Below are positions 7,338-15,872 of a stretch of 64,000 nt of DNA, one piece after another. Every line of letters begins with the position of its first letter. Position 1 is the first letter of the stretch. The stretch spans positions 62,001-126,000 of the forward strand of contig NZ_JAUFQT010000001.1 in assembly GCF_030409905.1 (NCBI RefSeq), read 5' to 3'. The position numbers and the translations under genes were made by a program. The notes under the pieces were generated by a model that was given only the letters and a program-made list of their open reading frames with translations, did no database searches and had not been told where the DNA came from. This DNA is from Echinicola jeungdonensis. GTDB lineage: Bacteria > Bacteroidota > Bacteroidia > Cytophagales > Cyclobacteriaceae.

Positions 7338-9521
7338 TTATGGATTTGAACTCTCTTTTTTTATATCTGTCCCCAACCGCTGTAAATAGGCGATAAGAGC
7401 CACAATTTCGGTGTCTGGAAGCACCTCAATACCTGATTCCTTCAGGTTGGCAGCAATCCCCTGGGCTTGTTTATGGGCATTCTCTACTGCCTCTTGCGAA
7501 AAACCTTCCGGATAAGGTACACCCAACTTCTGCATGGTTTCTATTTTGGCCGGTAGATCCGAATGGTCCATGGTATTGGTAGCCATCCAAGAGTAAGAAG
7601 GCATTGTGGACCCGGGAGACATGGTTCTGGGATCCACCATATGGTGGTAATGCCAACTATCTGGATATTTCTTTCCAACCCTGTGCAGGTCTGGGCCGGT
7701 CCTTTTGGATCCCCATAGGAAAGGACGGTCATATACAAATTCTCCTGCTTTGGAATACTCTCCATATCTTTCTGTTTCTGAGCGGAAAGGCCGGATCATT
7801 TGAGAGTGACAACCTACACAACCATTAGAGATATACAGGTCACGCCCTTGCAATTCAAGCGGGGTATAAGGTTGTACACTGGCAATGGTGGGCACATTGG
7901 ATTTTACCAAAATGGTAGGTATGATTTCTATTACCCCCCCGATGATGATGGCCACCGTTGCCAAAACAGTAAAGAAAACGGGTTTCCTTTCCCAGGCTCG
8001 GTGCCAAAACTCACCTTTCTCAGACCTATATTTCACAAGGGCAGGAGCTTCGTCTTTTTCCTCAGTCAAGAAGGATCCTAACTTGGCTGTTTTTACAAGG
8101 TTATACCCCATAATTATTGCTCCGGTCAAGTAAAGTACCCCACCAAATGCCCGGAACATGTACATAGGGACAATTTCCAGCACAGTCTCAAGGAAGTTGG
8201 GATAGGCCAACCTTCCCATTTCATTAAATTCTTTCCACATAAGACTTTGAGTCAATGCGGCTACATACATGGGAAGTGCGTAAAACAGGATACCCAAGGT
8301 CCCTAACCAAAAGTGGGTATTGGCCAATTTGGTAGAGTAAAGATTAGTTCTCCACATCTTAGGCCATAGCCAGTACAATATTCCGAAAGTGAGAAATCCG
8401 TTCCATCCCAAACCTCCAATATGCACATGGGCTACAATCCAATCTGTATAGTGGGCAATGGCGTTGACATTTTTAAGGGAAAGCAATGGTCCTTCAAAAG
8501 TGGCCATACCATAGGCGGTAACAGCAACCACCATAAATTTCAACACCGGGTCAACTCTCACTTTGTCCCATGCCCCTCTCAGGGTCAAAAGGCCATTGAC
8601 CATACCACCCCAAGAAGGGGCGATTAGCATAATTGAAAAGGCAACACCTAATACCTGGGCCCATTCTGGCAAAGCGGTGTACAACAAGTGGTGAGGCCCT
8701 GCCCAGATATAAATAAATATCAAGGACCAAAAGTGAACAATAGATAGCTTATAAGAATAAATGGGTCTGTTGGCTGCTTTTGGCAGGTAATAATACATCA
8801 ACCCCAAAAAGGGAGTAGTTAGGAAAAAAGCCACTGCATTGTGCCCATACCACCATTGTACCAAGGCATCCTGAACACCTGCATAAGCGGAATAACTTTT
8901 AAAAAAAGAAACAGGCAATGCCAATGAATTAAAGATATGCAGTACCGCTACCGTTACGAAGGAGGCCAGATAAAACCAAATGGCCACATACATATGTCTT
9001 TCTCTTCTTTTTACCAAGGTACCGATCATATTGGCACCAAAGGCCACCCAAATCACCGCAATGGCAATATCAATAGGCCATTCCAGTTCTGCATATTCCT
9101 TGGACGTGGTCAGTCCTAAAGGAAGGGTGATGGCTGCAGCTAATATGATCAGCTGCCAACCCCAGAAATGGATCCAACTGAGGGCATCACTCCACATCCT
9201 GGCCTTCAAAAGCCGGGGCATGGAATAATAAACACCCGCAAAAATAGCATTTCCCACAAAGGCAAAAATCACCGCATTGGTATGCAATGGACGAATCCTG
9301 CCAAAGGTGGTGTAGGGATTACCCAAGTTAGCCTCGGGAAGAAATAGCTGGGTGGCGGCCAATATACCCACCAACATCCCAACCAAACCCCAAATGATGG
9401 TGGCTGCACCAAAGTACTTGACGATTTTGTTATCGTAACTGAATTTTTCCAGCGTTGCTGTACCCAAGGACTGGGCGACCGGATCATCGCCCCTGAACTT
9501 TTCCAATTTAGGTTCTGACAT
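7338..9521 (-). CDS. ccoN: cbb3-type cytochrome c oxidase, fused subunits I and II (CcoNO)
   Basis: The 727-residue fusion starts with the heme-copper catalytic subunit CcoN, with about twelve helices and His ligands in segments such as RPLHTNAVIFAF, WWYGHNAVAFFLT, GPHHLLYTALP and DWIVAHVHIGGLGWNG. From about residue 505 it continues as CcoO: a membrane anchor (FFTVLATVAIIIGGVIEIIP), then heme site NGCVGCHSQMIRPF and axial-Met segment MSPGSTMPSY. Most proteobacteria encode the two as separate genes; the fusion is known in Bacteroidota. It reduces oxygen at low concentration and pumps protons. Confidence 0.95.
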   Translation of the reverse strand: MSEPKLEKFRGDDPVAQSLGTATLEKFSYDNKIVKYFGAATIIWGLVGMLVGILAATQLFLPEANLGNPYTTFGRIRPLHTNAVIFAFVGNAIFAGVYYSMPRLLKARMWSDALSWIHFWGWQLIILAAAITLPLGLTTSKEYAELEWPIDIAIAVIWVAFGANMIGTLVKRRERHMYVAIWFYLASFVTVAVLHIFNSLALPVSFFKSYSAYAGVQDALVQWWYGHNAVAFFLTTPFLGLMYYYLPKAANRPIYSYKLSIVHFWSLIFIYIWAGPHHLLYTALPEWAQVLGVAFSIMLIAPSWGGMVNGLLTLRGAWDKVRVDPVLKFMVVAVTAYGMATFEGPLLSLKNVNAIAHYTDWIVAHVHIGGLGWNGFLTFGILYWLWPKMWRTNLYSTKLANTHFWLGTLGILFYALPMYVAALTQSLMWKEFNEMGRLAYPNFLETVLEIVPMYMFRAFGGVLYLTGAIIMGYNLVKTAKLGSFLTEEKDEAPALVKYRSEKGEFWHRAWERKPVFFTVLATVAIIIGGVIEIIPTILVKSNVPTIASVQPYTPLELQGRDLYISNGCVGCHSQMIRPFRSETERYGEYSKAGEFVYDRPFLWGSKRTGPDLHRVGKKYPDSWHYHHMVDPRTMSPGSTMPSYSWMATNTMDHSDLPAKIETMQKLGVPYPEGFSQEAVENAHKQAQGIAANLKESGIEVLPDTEIVALIAYLQRLGTDIKKESSNP

Positions 9522-9523
9522 AT

Positions 9524-9706
9524 CTATTTTGATTTAATTGTAGTTTTTTGGTTTCCGTTTTCTTTCGTTGTTTTATCAAATAAAATCCTGATGGAGGGAG
9601 TATGGGCATCATCGAATTGCCCTTGGTTCATGGCCCTTAGAAATAGTATTAAAAAGCCAATGGCCAGAACTAGACTCACTCCGATCAATACAAAAATCAC
9701 TTCCAT
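9524..9706 (-). CDS. ccoS: CcoS, small cbb3 oxidase maturation protein
   Basis: The 60-residue protein has an N-terminal membrane helix (VIFVLIGVSLVLAIGFLILF) and the CcoS signature AMNQGQFDD just after it. CcoS is needed for insertion of cofactors into the cbb3 catalytic subunit. It overlaps the end of ccoI by 10 bp and stops 2 bp before ccoNO, so the three are translated from one message. Confidence 0.9.
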   Translation of the reverse strand: MEVIFVLIGVSLVLAIGFLILFLRAMNQGQFDDAHTPSIRILFDKTTKENGNQKTTIKSK

Positions 9707-12141
9707 AGCTCATTTTTTTTTGTGATCAATCCTTTCTTATAAGCCCAATAATTGGTTGAAATGGTGGTAAACACCACTACCGAAATACTGCTCAATGGCA
9801 TAAGCACTGCACAAATCACCGGACTCAGCAGCCCCTGGACTGCCAGGCCAATGCCCAAAGCATTGTACACAAAGCTCAGGATAAAGCTTCCCTTAATAAT
9901 TTTCCTGCTGACTTTGGCAAACTCAATAAAGGCCGGAAGTTTATTTATGGCCGTTGCATCCAATATGGCATCACTTGCAGGGGAAAAGTGAGTCGCTTGA
10001 TCTGTTAAGGCAATCCCCACTTTGCTTTCCTGAAGGGCGCCGGAATCATTCAAGCCATCTCCCATCATTAATGTGTTTTTTCCCTCACCATTTAACTTTT
10101 CCAAAAACTTCAGTTTGTCTTTAGGGCTTTGCTGAAACAGCATGGACACACCTGATCCAAATACTTCTTCCAAATGTTTTCTTTCATGATTTTGATCTCC
10201 TGAAAGCAAATGCACTTTACCCTTTTCCTTTAAAAGGGTGACCAGAGTTGGCATTCCTTTCCTCAGTCCGCTTTGGATTGAGAAATAGCCCATCACCTTT
10301 CCTTCAATGGCTAGATACACCTGGTTTCCCAAAATTTTATTTTTCCCATTTTCTACTTCTAGCCATTTTGCTGAACCCAGCTTTATTTCCATGGACTTAT
10401 ATTTGGCCAAAATGCCTTTTCCTGTCCACTCCTTGATTTCAGTTACATTATTAGAAGGCTCTTCTTTTATCCATTGCCGAATCCTATTGCTTAATGGGTG
10501 GTTTGAGACGGAAACCATCGATTTGATGATGGACAAAGTTTCAGGAGAAAGAGCTTCTCCCTTGAAAGATACTTTGGCCTGATTTGGGTTAGTCAGAGTA
10601 CCTGTTTTGTCCAATACAAAAGAGTCCACCTCTGCCAGGTTTTCGATCACATGGCCATTTTTGAGATAAAATTTTCCATTCCCCATCACCCTTAGGGTAT
10701 TTCCAAGGGTAAAGGGAGTGGAAAGCGCCAGTGCACAGGGACATGCCACTATCAGGACACTGGTAAATGCTTTGATCCCAGTGGGCAAATCATAAAAGCT
10801 CCAAAATCCCAGTGCCAAAAAGGCCACTAAAAGTACTGTGAAAGTAAATTTTCCACTAATGGCATTAGCCAAAGAGGCCAACCCTTCCTCATCCTTATTT
10901 TGATGGAAACTTTTGTGGTTCCAAAGTGAAGTCAAATACCCCTGAGAGGGTAATTTTTGCACTTCTAGTAATAATTCAGCACCTTTTTGCCTGCCTCCAG
11001 CATAAATCAATTTTCCTTCGGGGACCTTTACAGGAACTTCCTCTCCGGTGACAAAACTGTAATCGATTTGTGCATCCCCATTGAAGAGCACACTATCACA
11101 AGGGATCAATTCCTCATTTCTAACTTTGATAAGGTCCCCTTCCTGGATTTTTGTCAAAGCCACTACCTCTTCTGCCCCTTTGTTCATTAAGGTTACAGAC
11201 AGTGGGAAGTAAGCTTTATAATCCCGGTCGAAAGCCAGGGTGGCAAAGGTTTTTTGTTGGTATAATTTTCCCAATAGCAAGAAAAACAGCAGCCCACCTA
11301 ATGAATCCATATACCCACTTTCCTGGTGGATCAAAATTTCATAGAGGCTATAAGTAAAAAGAGTAATGATTCCTAATACAATAGGAACATCCATATTTAC
11401 TCTTTTGCTTTTCAGGGAATACCAAGCCGACTTGTAATAATCAGCTGCAGCATAAAACACCACTGGCAAAGCCAGGAAAATATTTAGGTAAGCAAATAAT
11501 CCTCTGAAACCTTCTCCCAAAAGGGAGGTCTCAGAAAAATAATCCGGCAAGCTGAAAAACATCATATTGCCAAAACAAAACCCTGCTACAGCCAGCTTAT
11601 AAATGCCAGATTTATCCTTCCCGGTTGAATCTTCACTTTTTTTATCCAGATTGGAAAGCCTGATAGTCGGTTCATATCCAATTTTTGCCAATAACTCTAC
11701 AAGCCCCTGAAGGGTAATTTCCCTTTTTAAAAATCTGAACTGGGCCACTTTTTTCACAAAGTCTACCCTACCGGAGATTACCCCGGGATTTAATTGATGT
11801 AGATTTTCCAATAACCAAATACAACTTGCACAATGGATGGCAGGAATGCTGAAGGAAACATGGGCTTCCTCTTCATTCTGGAAATCAACCATTTTTTCGA
11901 GAATGGTTTGATCAGACAAAAAATCAAACCGGTTGGCCTGCTGGGATTGATTTTTTTTCTTTGTTCCTGGACTATCACCGTATTCATAATAGCTGCTAAG
12001 TCCATTGTCCTGAAGCAGTTCATAAACCAATTGACAACCAGGACAGCAGAAATCCTTTCCATCAAAAATCAATGCATCACTCAAACAATTGTCCCCACAG
12101 TGGAAACAAACTTTTGTTTTATCTTTTGCAATTACATTCAT
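9697..12141 (-). CDS. ccoI: CcoI/FixI copper-type P1B ATPase
   Basis: The 814-residue ATPase has an N-terminal Cys-rich metal-binding module (CFHCGDNC, then FCCPGCQLVY), an HMA domain with CASCIWLLENL, membrane helices, the copper-transport motif CPCALALSTPF, the phosphorylation site DKTGTLTN, and the hinge GDGLNDSGAL. This is the layout of FixI/CcoI/CtpA-type exporters that supply copper to cbb3 oxidase. It is the first gene of the tightly packed oxidase genes. Only a 55-bp gap separates it from the preceding gene on the same strand, so the transcript may begin further upstream. Confidence 0.94.
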   Translation of the reverse strand: MNVIAKDKTKVCFHCGDNCLSDALIFDGKDFCCPGCQLVYELLQDNGLSSYYEYGDSPGTKKKNQSQQANRFDFLSDQTILEKMVDFQNEEEAHVSFSIPAIHCASCIWLLENLHQLNPGVISGRVDFVKKVAQFRFLKREITLQGLVELLAKIGYEPTIRLSNLDKKSEDSTGKDKSGIYKLAVAGFCFGNMMFFSLPDYFSETSLLGEGFRGLFAYLNIFLALPVVFYAAADYYKSAWYSLKSKRVNMDVPIVLGIITLFTYSLYEILIHQESGYMDSLGGLLFFLLLGKLYQQKTFATLAFDRDYKAYFPLSVTLMNKGAEEVVALTKIQEGDLIKVRNEELIPCDSVLFNGDAQIDYSFVTGEEVPVKVPEGKLIYAGGRQKGAELLLEVQKLPSQGYLTSLWNHKSFHQNKDEEGLASLANAISGKFTFTVLLVAFLALGFWSFYDLPTGIKAFTSVLIVACPCALALSTPFTLGNTLRVMGNGKFYLKNGHVIENLAEVDSFVLDKTGTLTNPNQAKVSFKGEALSPETLSIIKSMVSVSNHPLSNRIRQWIKEEPSNNVTEIKEWTGKGILAKYKSMEIKLGSAKWLEVENGKNKILGNQVYLAIEGKVMGYFSIQSGLRKGMPTLVTLLKEKGKVHLLSGDQNHERKHLEEVFGSGVSMLFQQSPKDKLKFLEKLNGEGKNTLMMGDGLNDSGALQESKVGIALTDQATHFSPASDAILDATAINKLPAFIEFAKVSRKIIKGSFILSFVYNALGIGLAVQGLLSPVICAVLMPLSSISVVVFTTISTNYWAYKKGLITKKNELWK

Positions 12142-12196
12142 TTAAGAGGTTGGTTATTAATTAAAAATTAATTGAGATTTAAGATTTGATTTGGGT

Positions 12197-12835
12197 TTAT
12201 TTGGCCAAGTAAAAGGACAGCTGATCATACCATCTTTCCCCTTTGTAAAAGAGAAAAAGAACTTTGGCCAATTCAGCCTGGTAATTTTTGGTAGTGACCA
12301 ATAGGGTGCATTTGTTTTTGGTAGCATATGACCAGAAGTCCCCTATCTTGGTAAAATTGAATTTGATAAAGGACGTTTCTTTGGTTGAATTAGTAATCAG
12401 CTGAATGAGCTCCTGTTCCTCTGCCTGTTTTGACTTAGGGATAAAACATGGGGAAATGATTGTTGCCTGACTCTCCCGAATCAGGGGAAGAAATAGGGTA
12501 ATGAAATTCTTGATAATCCGGGCAGATGGAGGTGTCCCGTCATAATGGAAAAGAATCTTCTCTGTTGAAAGCTCATGGTCATACAATAACAAGGGGATAT
12601 CGCAGACATGATTCTCCAAAACACTGGGTTGATCCTGATCATGAAGCCAATCCAAAACTTTGGGCAAATTGGCTGTAATAAGCAAAGGTGATTGCTTTTC
12701 TGAGTTCTCTACAATTGGGGTGACCTGTGAGGAAACCCTTTCATAAAAATCCATAGGAATCTGCTCATAATAATGGGCTTTGAGTAAATTCTCAGGGATT
12801 TCAAAATGACCGAAGGAATTGGTTTTCACTTGCAT
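12197..12835 (-). CDS. Hypothetical protein, possibly UspA-like, upstream of ccoI
   Basis: The 212-residue soluble protein has no signal or membrane segment. A segment near the middle, KILFHYDGTPPSARIIKNFI, resembles the start of a universal-stress-protein domain, and SYATKNKCTLLVTTKN could be the later strand of such a fold, but the ATP-binding GxxG motif is not seen. It lies between the Fnr-type regulator and ccoI, both on the same strand. The context suggests an oxygen- or redox-linked role; the family assignment is weak. Confidence 0.45.
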   Translation of the reverse strand: MQVKTNSFGHFEIPENLLKAHYYEQIPMDFYERVSSQVTPIVENSEKQSPLLITANLPKVLDWLHDQDQPSVLENHVCDIPLLLYDHELSTEKILFHYDGTPPSARIIKNFITLFLPLIRESQATIISPCFIPKSKQAEEQELIQLITNSTKETSFIKFNFTKIGDFWSYATKNKCTLLVTTKNYQAELAKVLFLFYKGERWYDQLSFYLAK

Positions 12836-12853
12836 AAATCAATATCATTTATG

Positions 12854-12861
12854 CAAATGTA
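12854..12861 (-). promoter_or_regulatory. Candidate -7 element TACATTTG
   Basis: On the minus strand TACATTTG matches the Bacteroidota -7 consensus TAnnTTTG and lies 18 bp upstream of the gene at 12835. No TTG is found 19-21 bp upstream of it, so the promoter, if real, might need an activator. The spacing leaves only a very short leader. Confidence 0.35.
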
Positions 12862-12894
12862 TATGTATGGGGACCGGGGAAGTATGATATTTAA

Positions 12895-12934
12895 AAAGTC
12901 AAAACCTGATAAAAATCAGGTTTTGACTTTTTTT
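12895..12934 (-). terminator. Strong hairpin terminator after the fnr-type gene
   Basis: A perfect 16-bp stem, AAAGTCAAAACCTGAT (12895-12910) and its complement (12915-12930), with a 4-nt loop and T-rich flanks on both strands. It separates the Fnr-type gene (ends 13114, minus) from the gene at 12835. Confidence 0.85.
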
Positions 12935-13113
12935 ATTTGGGTTGGACTATCAGTTATTTAGGTTCTGAATAATTACTTATAAAATTTTAATAATAGAAAA
13001 AGTATCTAATATTAAGAGGGGCTTGTTCAAAAGCAGGGTTTTTGAATAGAAATCACATTTTTCAAATCCATGGATGCTGCTCCGAAGCCACTACCCTAAT
13101 TCAAAAAAACAAT

Positions 13114-13821
13114 TTAATTATAGAAATCTGATAGCCTTGCCAAGCTTTTTTTGTCTTTTACAATTATCTTTTTACCCTCGAAAGCAATTAGCTTGTCCTT
13201 TTTAAACTCGGACAACAAGCGGATAACGGTTTCAGTGGCAGTCCCCACCAACCCGGCAATTTCCTCCCGGGTCAGAGCAATATCTATTTTTTGGTTTTCA
13301 CCACCATCAACTCCATAAGATTCTCCTAGCTTTAGAAGGGTAAAGGCCAGTCTTTCTCGGATGGTTTTTTGGGTAGCATCCGTCAATTTATTCTCCATTA
13401 CCCCCAAGTCCTTACAAATAGCCTGAGTCAACCTCCGGTGAAATTGGTTATCCTGGGCTATGATATTCAAAAATGTTTCCTTTGGGATAAAACAAATTTT
13501 GGCATCTTCCACAATAGTTGCGGAGTTGGAATAAGTTTCTTCCCCCAGAAGTGAGGTATAACCCAAAAAATCACCCTTTTGTGCTAATCGGATAATCTGT
13601 TCTTTCCCGTTGGAAGCAGTTTTATAAACTTTGACAATTCCGGAACTCACACAAAAAACGCCTAATGGTTTGGTGCCTTCATAAAAAAGGATTTGTCCTT
13701 TTTTATGGGAAATTAGGTTTTTGTTATCAGAAAGATTGCACAAATGCTCTTCTGACAATCCCGAAAACATGGAAAACTTTCTGCTAAGACAAAGTTCGCA
13801 AGGAGTATTTTTTACCTGCAT
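13114..13821 (-). CDS. Crp/Fnr family transcriptional regulator
   Basis: The 235-residue protein has a Cys-rich N-terminus (C8 and C11 in PCELC, C28), a cyclic-nucleotide-binding-like beta-roll (about 20-140, with KGDFLGYTSLLGE and a further Cys at 110), a dimer helix, and a C-terminal winged helix with recognition segment LTREEIAGLVGTATETVIRLL. E. coli FNR holds its oxygen-sensing 4Fe-4S cluster with three N-terminal Cys and one near residue 122, so a comparable set is present here, though the third N-terminal Cys is more distant. Location upstream of a cbb3 operon supports an oxygen-responsive role. Its promoter carries an inverted repeat. Confidence 0.88.
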   Translation of the reverse strand: MQVKNTPCELCLSRKFSMFSGLSEEHLCNLSDNKNLISHKKGQILFYEGTKPLGVFCVSSGIVKVYKTASNGKEQIIRLAQKGDFLGYTSLLGEETYSNSATIVEDAKICFIPKETFLNIIAQDNQFHRRLTQAICKDLGVMENKLTDATQKTIRERLAFTLLKLGESYGVDGGENQKIDIALTREEIAGLVGTATETVIRLLSEFKKDKLIAFEGKKIIVKDKKSLARLSDFYN

Positions 13822-13833
13822 ATTCTCTTATAA

Positions 13834-13868
13834 ATGTTTAACTAAGTGCAAATCTAATAGTTAAACAT
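13834..13868 (-). promoter_or_regulatory. fnr promoter with 11-bp inverted repeat (candidate operator)
   Basis: ATGTTTAACTA (13834-13844) and TAGTTAAACAT (13858-13868) form a perfect inverted repeat with a 13-bp spacer. On the minus strand the spacer contains TAGATTTG (13849-13856), a match to the Bacteroidota -7 element TAnnTTTG. A dimeric regulator bound here would cover the core promoter. The -33 region is only T-rich. The gene starts 12 bp further on. Confidence 0.55.
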
Positions 13869-13913
13869 ACTAAAAAAATATGACTTTTATCATATTGCCC
13901 CCATACATCTTAA

Positions 13914-14504
13914 TTAGGATTCAAAAGGCTTTAAATGAATTACAAAATCCACTGTTACCCTGTCATTTACCTTGATGGCCCCAAAAAATTTTTCAGGAGG
14001 CTCAAGGCCAAAATCTGAAAACAAAAAGGATTGGCTACCAATCAGATGCATTTCATTTTCCCCCTTTTGTACCAATTTGCATTGCATGGGAAATTGCTTA
14101 GAAGCACCCGCCAAGGTAATCTCTGCTAGCCCTTCCAGTATTTGCTTATTATCCCAGGATTTATTGGTCATATGGATAAATTTGATTTTGATTTTTGGGA
14201 ATTCATCTGCTTGTACGGTTTTTTGAAAATCTTTGGTCATTATGGAATTGACACAATCAAAATTACAAGCAGAAACTGCCACCTCCCCCTTCCATTCTGT
14301 ATTTCCTGTTAATGGTTGGGAATAAGAAAAAAGTTTATCTGAACCAGAATAACTTAAATTAGTGCATAAAAAATTATTGATATTGGTTGTACCGGAAATC
14401 TCCATTTGACTTTTGGAGGTCACTTTCCATACTTCTGCTTTAATTTCATTTGGAGACCACCAAATCTGAAGTAATCCCCATATCAATAATATTAGAATAT
14501 TCAT
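13914..14504 (-). CDS. YceI-family periplasmic protein
   Basis: The 196-residue protein has an N-terminal hydrophobic segment, then VTSKSQMEISGTTNINNF, equivalent to the VSGTSTIHDW motif of the YceI paralogue at 15873. LEGLAEITLAGASKQF and the C-terminal FSDFGLEPP...VNDRVTVDFVIHL strands also fit the YceI fold, a beta-barrel that binds a long lipid-like ligand. It has two Cys (about 79 and 83) not seen in the paralogue. It is probably periplasmic. It is the last gene of a porin-YceI group on the minus strand. Confidence 0.8.
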   Translation of the reverse strand: MNILILLIWGLLQIWWSPNEIKAEVWKVTSKSQMEISGTTNINNFLCTNLSYSGSDKLFSYSQPLTGNTEWKGEVAVSACNFDCVNSIMTKDFQKTVQADEFPKIKIKFIHMTNKSWDNKQILEGLAEITLAGASKQFPMQCKLVQKGENEMHLIGSQSFLFSDFGLEPPEKFFGAIKVNDRVTVDFVIHLKPFES

Positions 14505-14542
14505 GGCTCTAAAGAAATAGGGTTCTTTTATTTAATAAACAG

Positions 14543-14575
14543 AGTTTGGTACCGGAAAGATTCCGGCACCAAACT
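14543..14575 (-). terminator. Hairpin between porin and YceI genes
   Basis: AGTTTGGT and ACCAAACT flank an inner CCGGAA/TTCCGG stem with one mismatch. The following minus-strand tract is only moderately T-rich, so termination may be partial and allow some read-through into the YceI gene. Confidence 0.6.
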
Positions 14576-14584
14576 GATCCTAAA

Positions 14585-15853
14585 TTAGAAACTTATGGCT
14601 GCTTCTATGTTAATACCATTGAATTCACCTCCACTGTATTTGCTTTCAGCATCGAAACCTTCATATTTTTGATTGACATATTCAATTTTGGTCACGATAT
14701 TTTTGGTCATGTACCATCCTCCACCAAAGTTGACACGGTTGATATCCATAGAGTTGGCATCAGAAGTCATTTCACCTTTTACCTGGTTATATCTTCCTCC
14801 AAGATAGAATTGTTCATCTCCTCCAAATCTGTACAACAATTCACCTCCCAATTGAGTAAAAGAACCTCCACCTTGTTCATCACTGTCGCTGGCTACTTCA
14901 TAGATTCCGAAGAATTCCAAACCTTTGAATTGAACGAAGGGGTTAATCTGAATGGCAGTCAACTGTCTGAAACGGGGGTTAAATCTACCCTCAAAATCAG
15001 AACCGTCACCATCTAGGGTTTCCATTACTTTATAATAACGGCTTCCCGCGCGGTCACCACCATAAAGATAAGTACCAGTAGAAGTCCCATTATTGATATA
15101 CCAAGAACCAGTAAGTCTTAACCTGAGATCTTCAGCTACCTCATCATCATAGCCTAATTTTCCGAAGAAGGATATTTTATTATCAGTATTGTCGTTAACC
15201 GCTACACTTTGGTTTAGTTTACCATTGGTAATACCCAACACGCCCAAGAATCCACTTTTCTGAACCCTCACTTCACCAAAAGCTTCAGTGGTAAAGGAGT
15301 CCATGATGTAATTTCCTACAAATGGATTATAGATGGCACGGCCATTATCGGTTCTTCTGAAATGGGCATCGCCATAGTTGACTTCGTCCAGACCGATGAG
15401 GATGGTGGTATATTCCATCAAGCCTCCTAAAAAGCCTGGAGATACAAAATCTAATTTGTCAATTTGCAAATGTCCACCTTTTACCCAGGCTTCAGTGTGG
15501 TGTTTTGAAGAGAGATAAGTTCTCATGTGTAATTTCACACCTTCCTGAAGCTGTACATCCAAGTTTAAGTTGGCAGTAGGCAAGTTGAAATTCGAACCTA
15601 ATTCCACTAGATTACCTTGGTCATTACTTTGGTCCAAACCTTGGAACTGAATAGCAAAGTCACCACCCACTTTTACCTTAATCCCATCAAATGGTTCTTC
15701 TGCAGTTTTTGGAGATTCAAATACCGCAAGACCAGTTTTATCATTAGATCGGTGATATTGTAATTCACCTTGAGCTTGTGCAAAGGAAATTCCTGCAAAG
15801 AGTGCCCCGACGGATAATAGGACTACATTGAATCCTTTTACTAAATTTTTCAT
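14585..15853 (-). CDS. Outer-membrane porin-like beta-barrel protein
   Basis: The 422-residue protein has a signal peptide ending FAQAQ. Many alternating strands follow (for example VKVGGDFAIQFQGLDQ, GVKLHMRTYLS, LRLRLTGSWYINN, QFYLGGRYNQVKG), and it ends in EAAISF, with the terminal Phe typical of barrels inserted by the BAM machinery. It resembles phosphate-selective or DcaP-type porins in general layout; substrate is not evident. It sits between two YceI-family genes in the same direction, suggesting a shared role at the envelope. Confidence 0.78.
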   Translation of the reverse strand: MKNLVKGFNVVLLSVGALFAGISFAQAQGELQYHRSNDKTGLAVFESPKTAEEPFDGIKVKVGGDFAIQFQGLDQSNDQGNLVELGSNFNLPTANLNLDVQLQEGVKLHMRTYLSSKHHTEAWVKGGHLQIDKLDFVSPGFLGGLMEYTTILIGLDEVNYGDAHFRRTDNGRAIYNPFVGNYIMDSFTTEAFGEVRVQKSGFLGVLGITNGKLNQSVAVNDNTDNKISFFGKLGYDDEVAEDLRLRLTGSWYINNGTSTGTYLYGGDRAGSRYYKVMETLDGDGSDFEGRFNPRFRQLTAIQINPFVQFKGLEFFGIYEVASDSDEQGGGSFTQLGGELLYRFGGDEQFYLGGRYNQVKGEMTSDANSMDINRVNFGGGWYMTKNIVTKIEYVNQKYEGFDAESKYSGGEFNGINIEAAISF

Positions 15854-15872
15854 AATTTCTTAAGGTTGAAAG

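Noticed and set aside
12142..12196. FNR box upstream of ccoI
   Set aside because: No TTGAT-N4-ATCAA or TGTGA-N6-TCACA site is present in the 55-bp gap.
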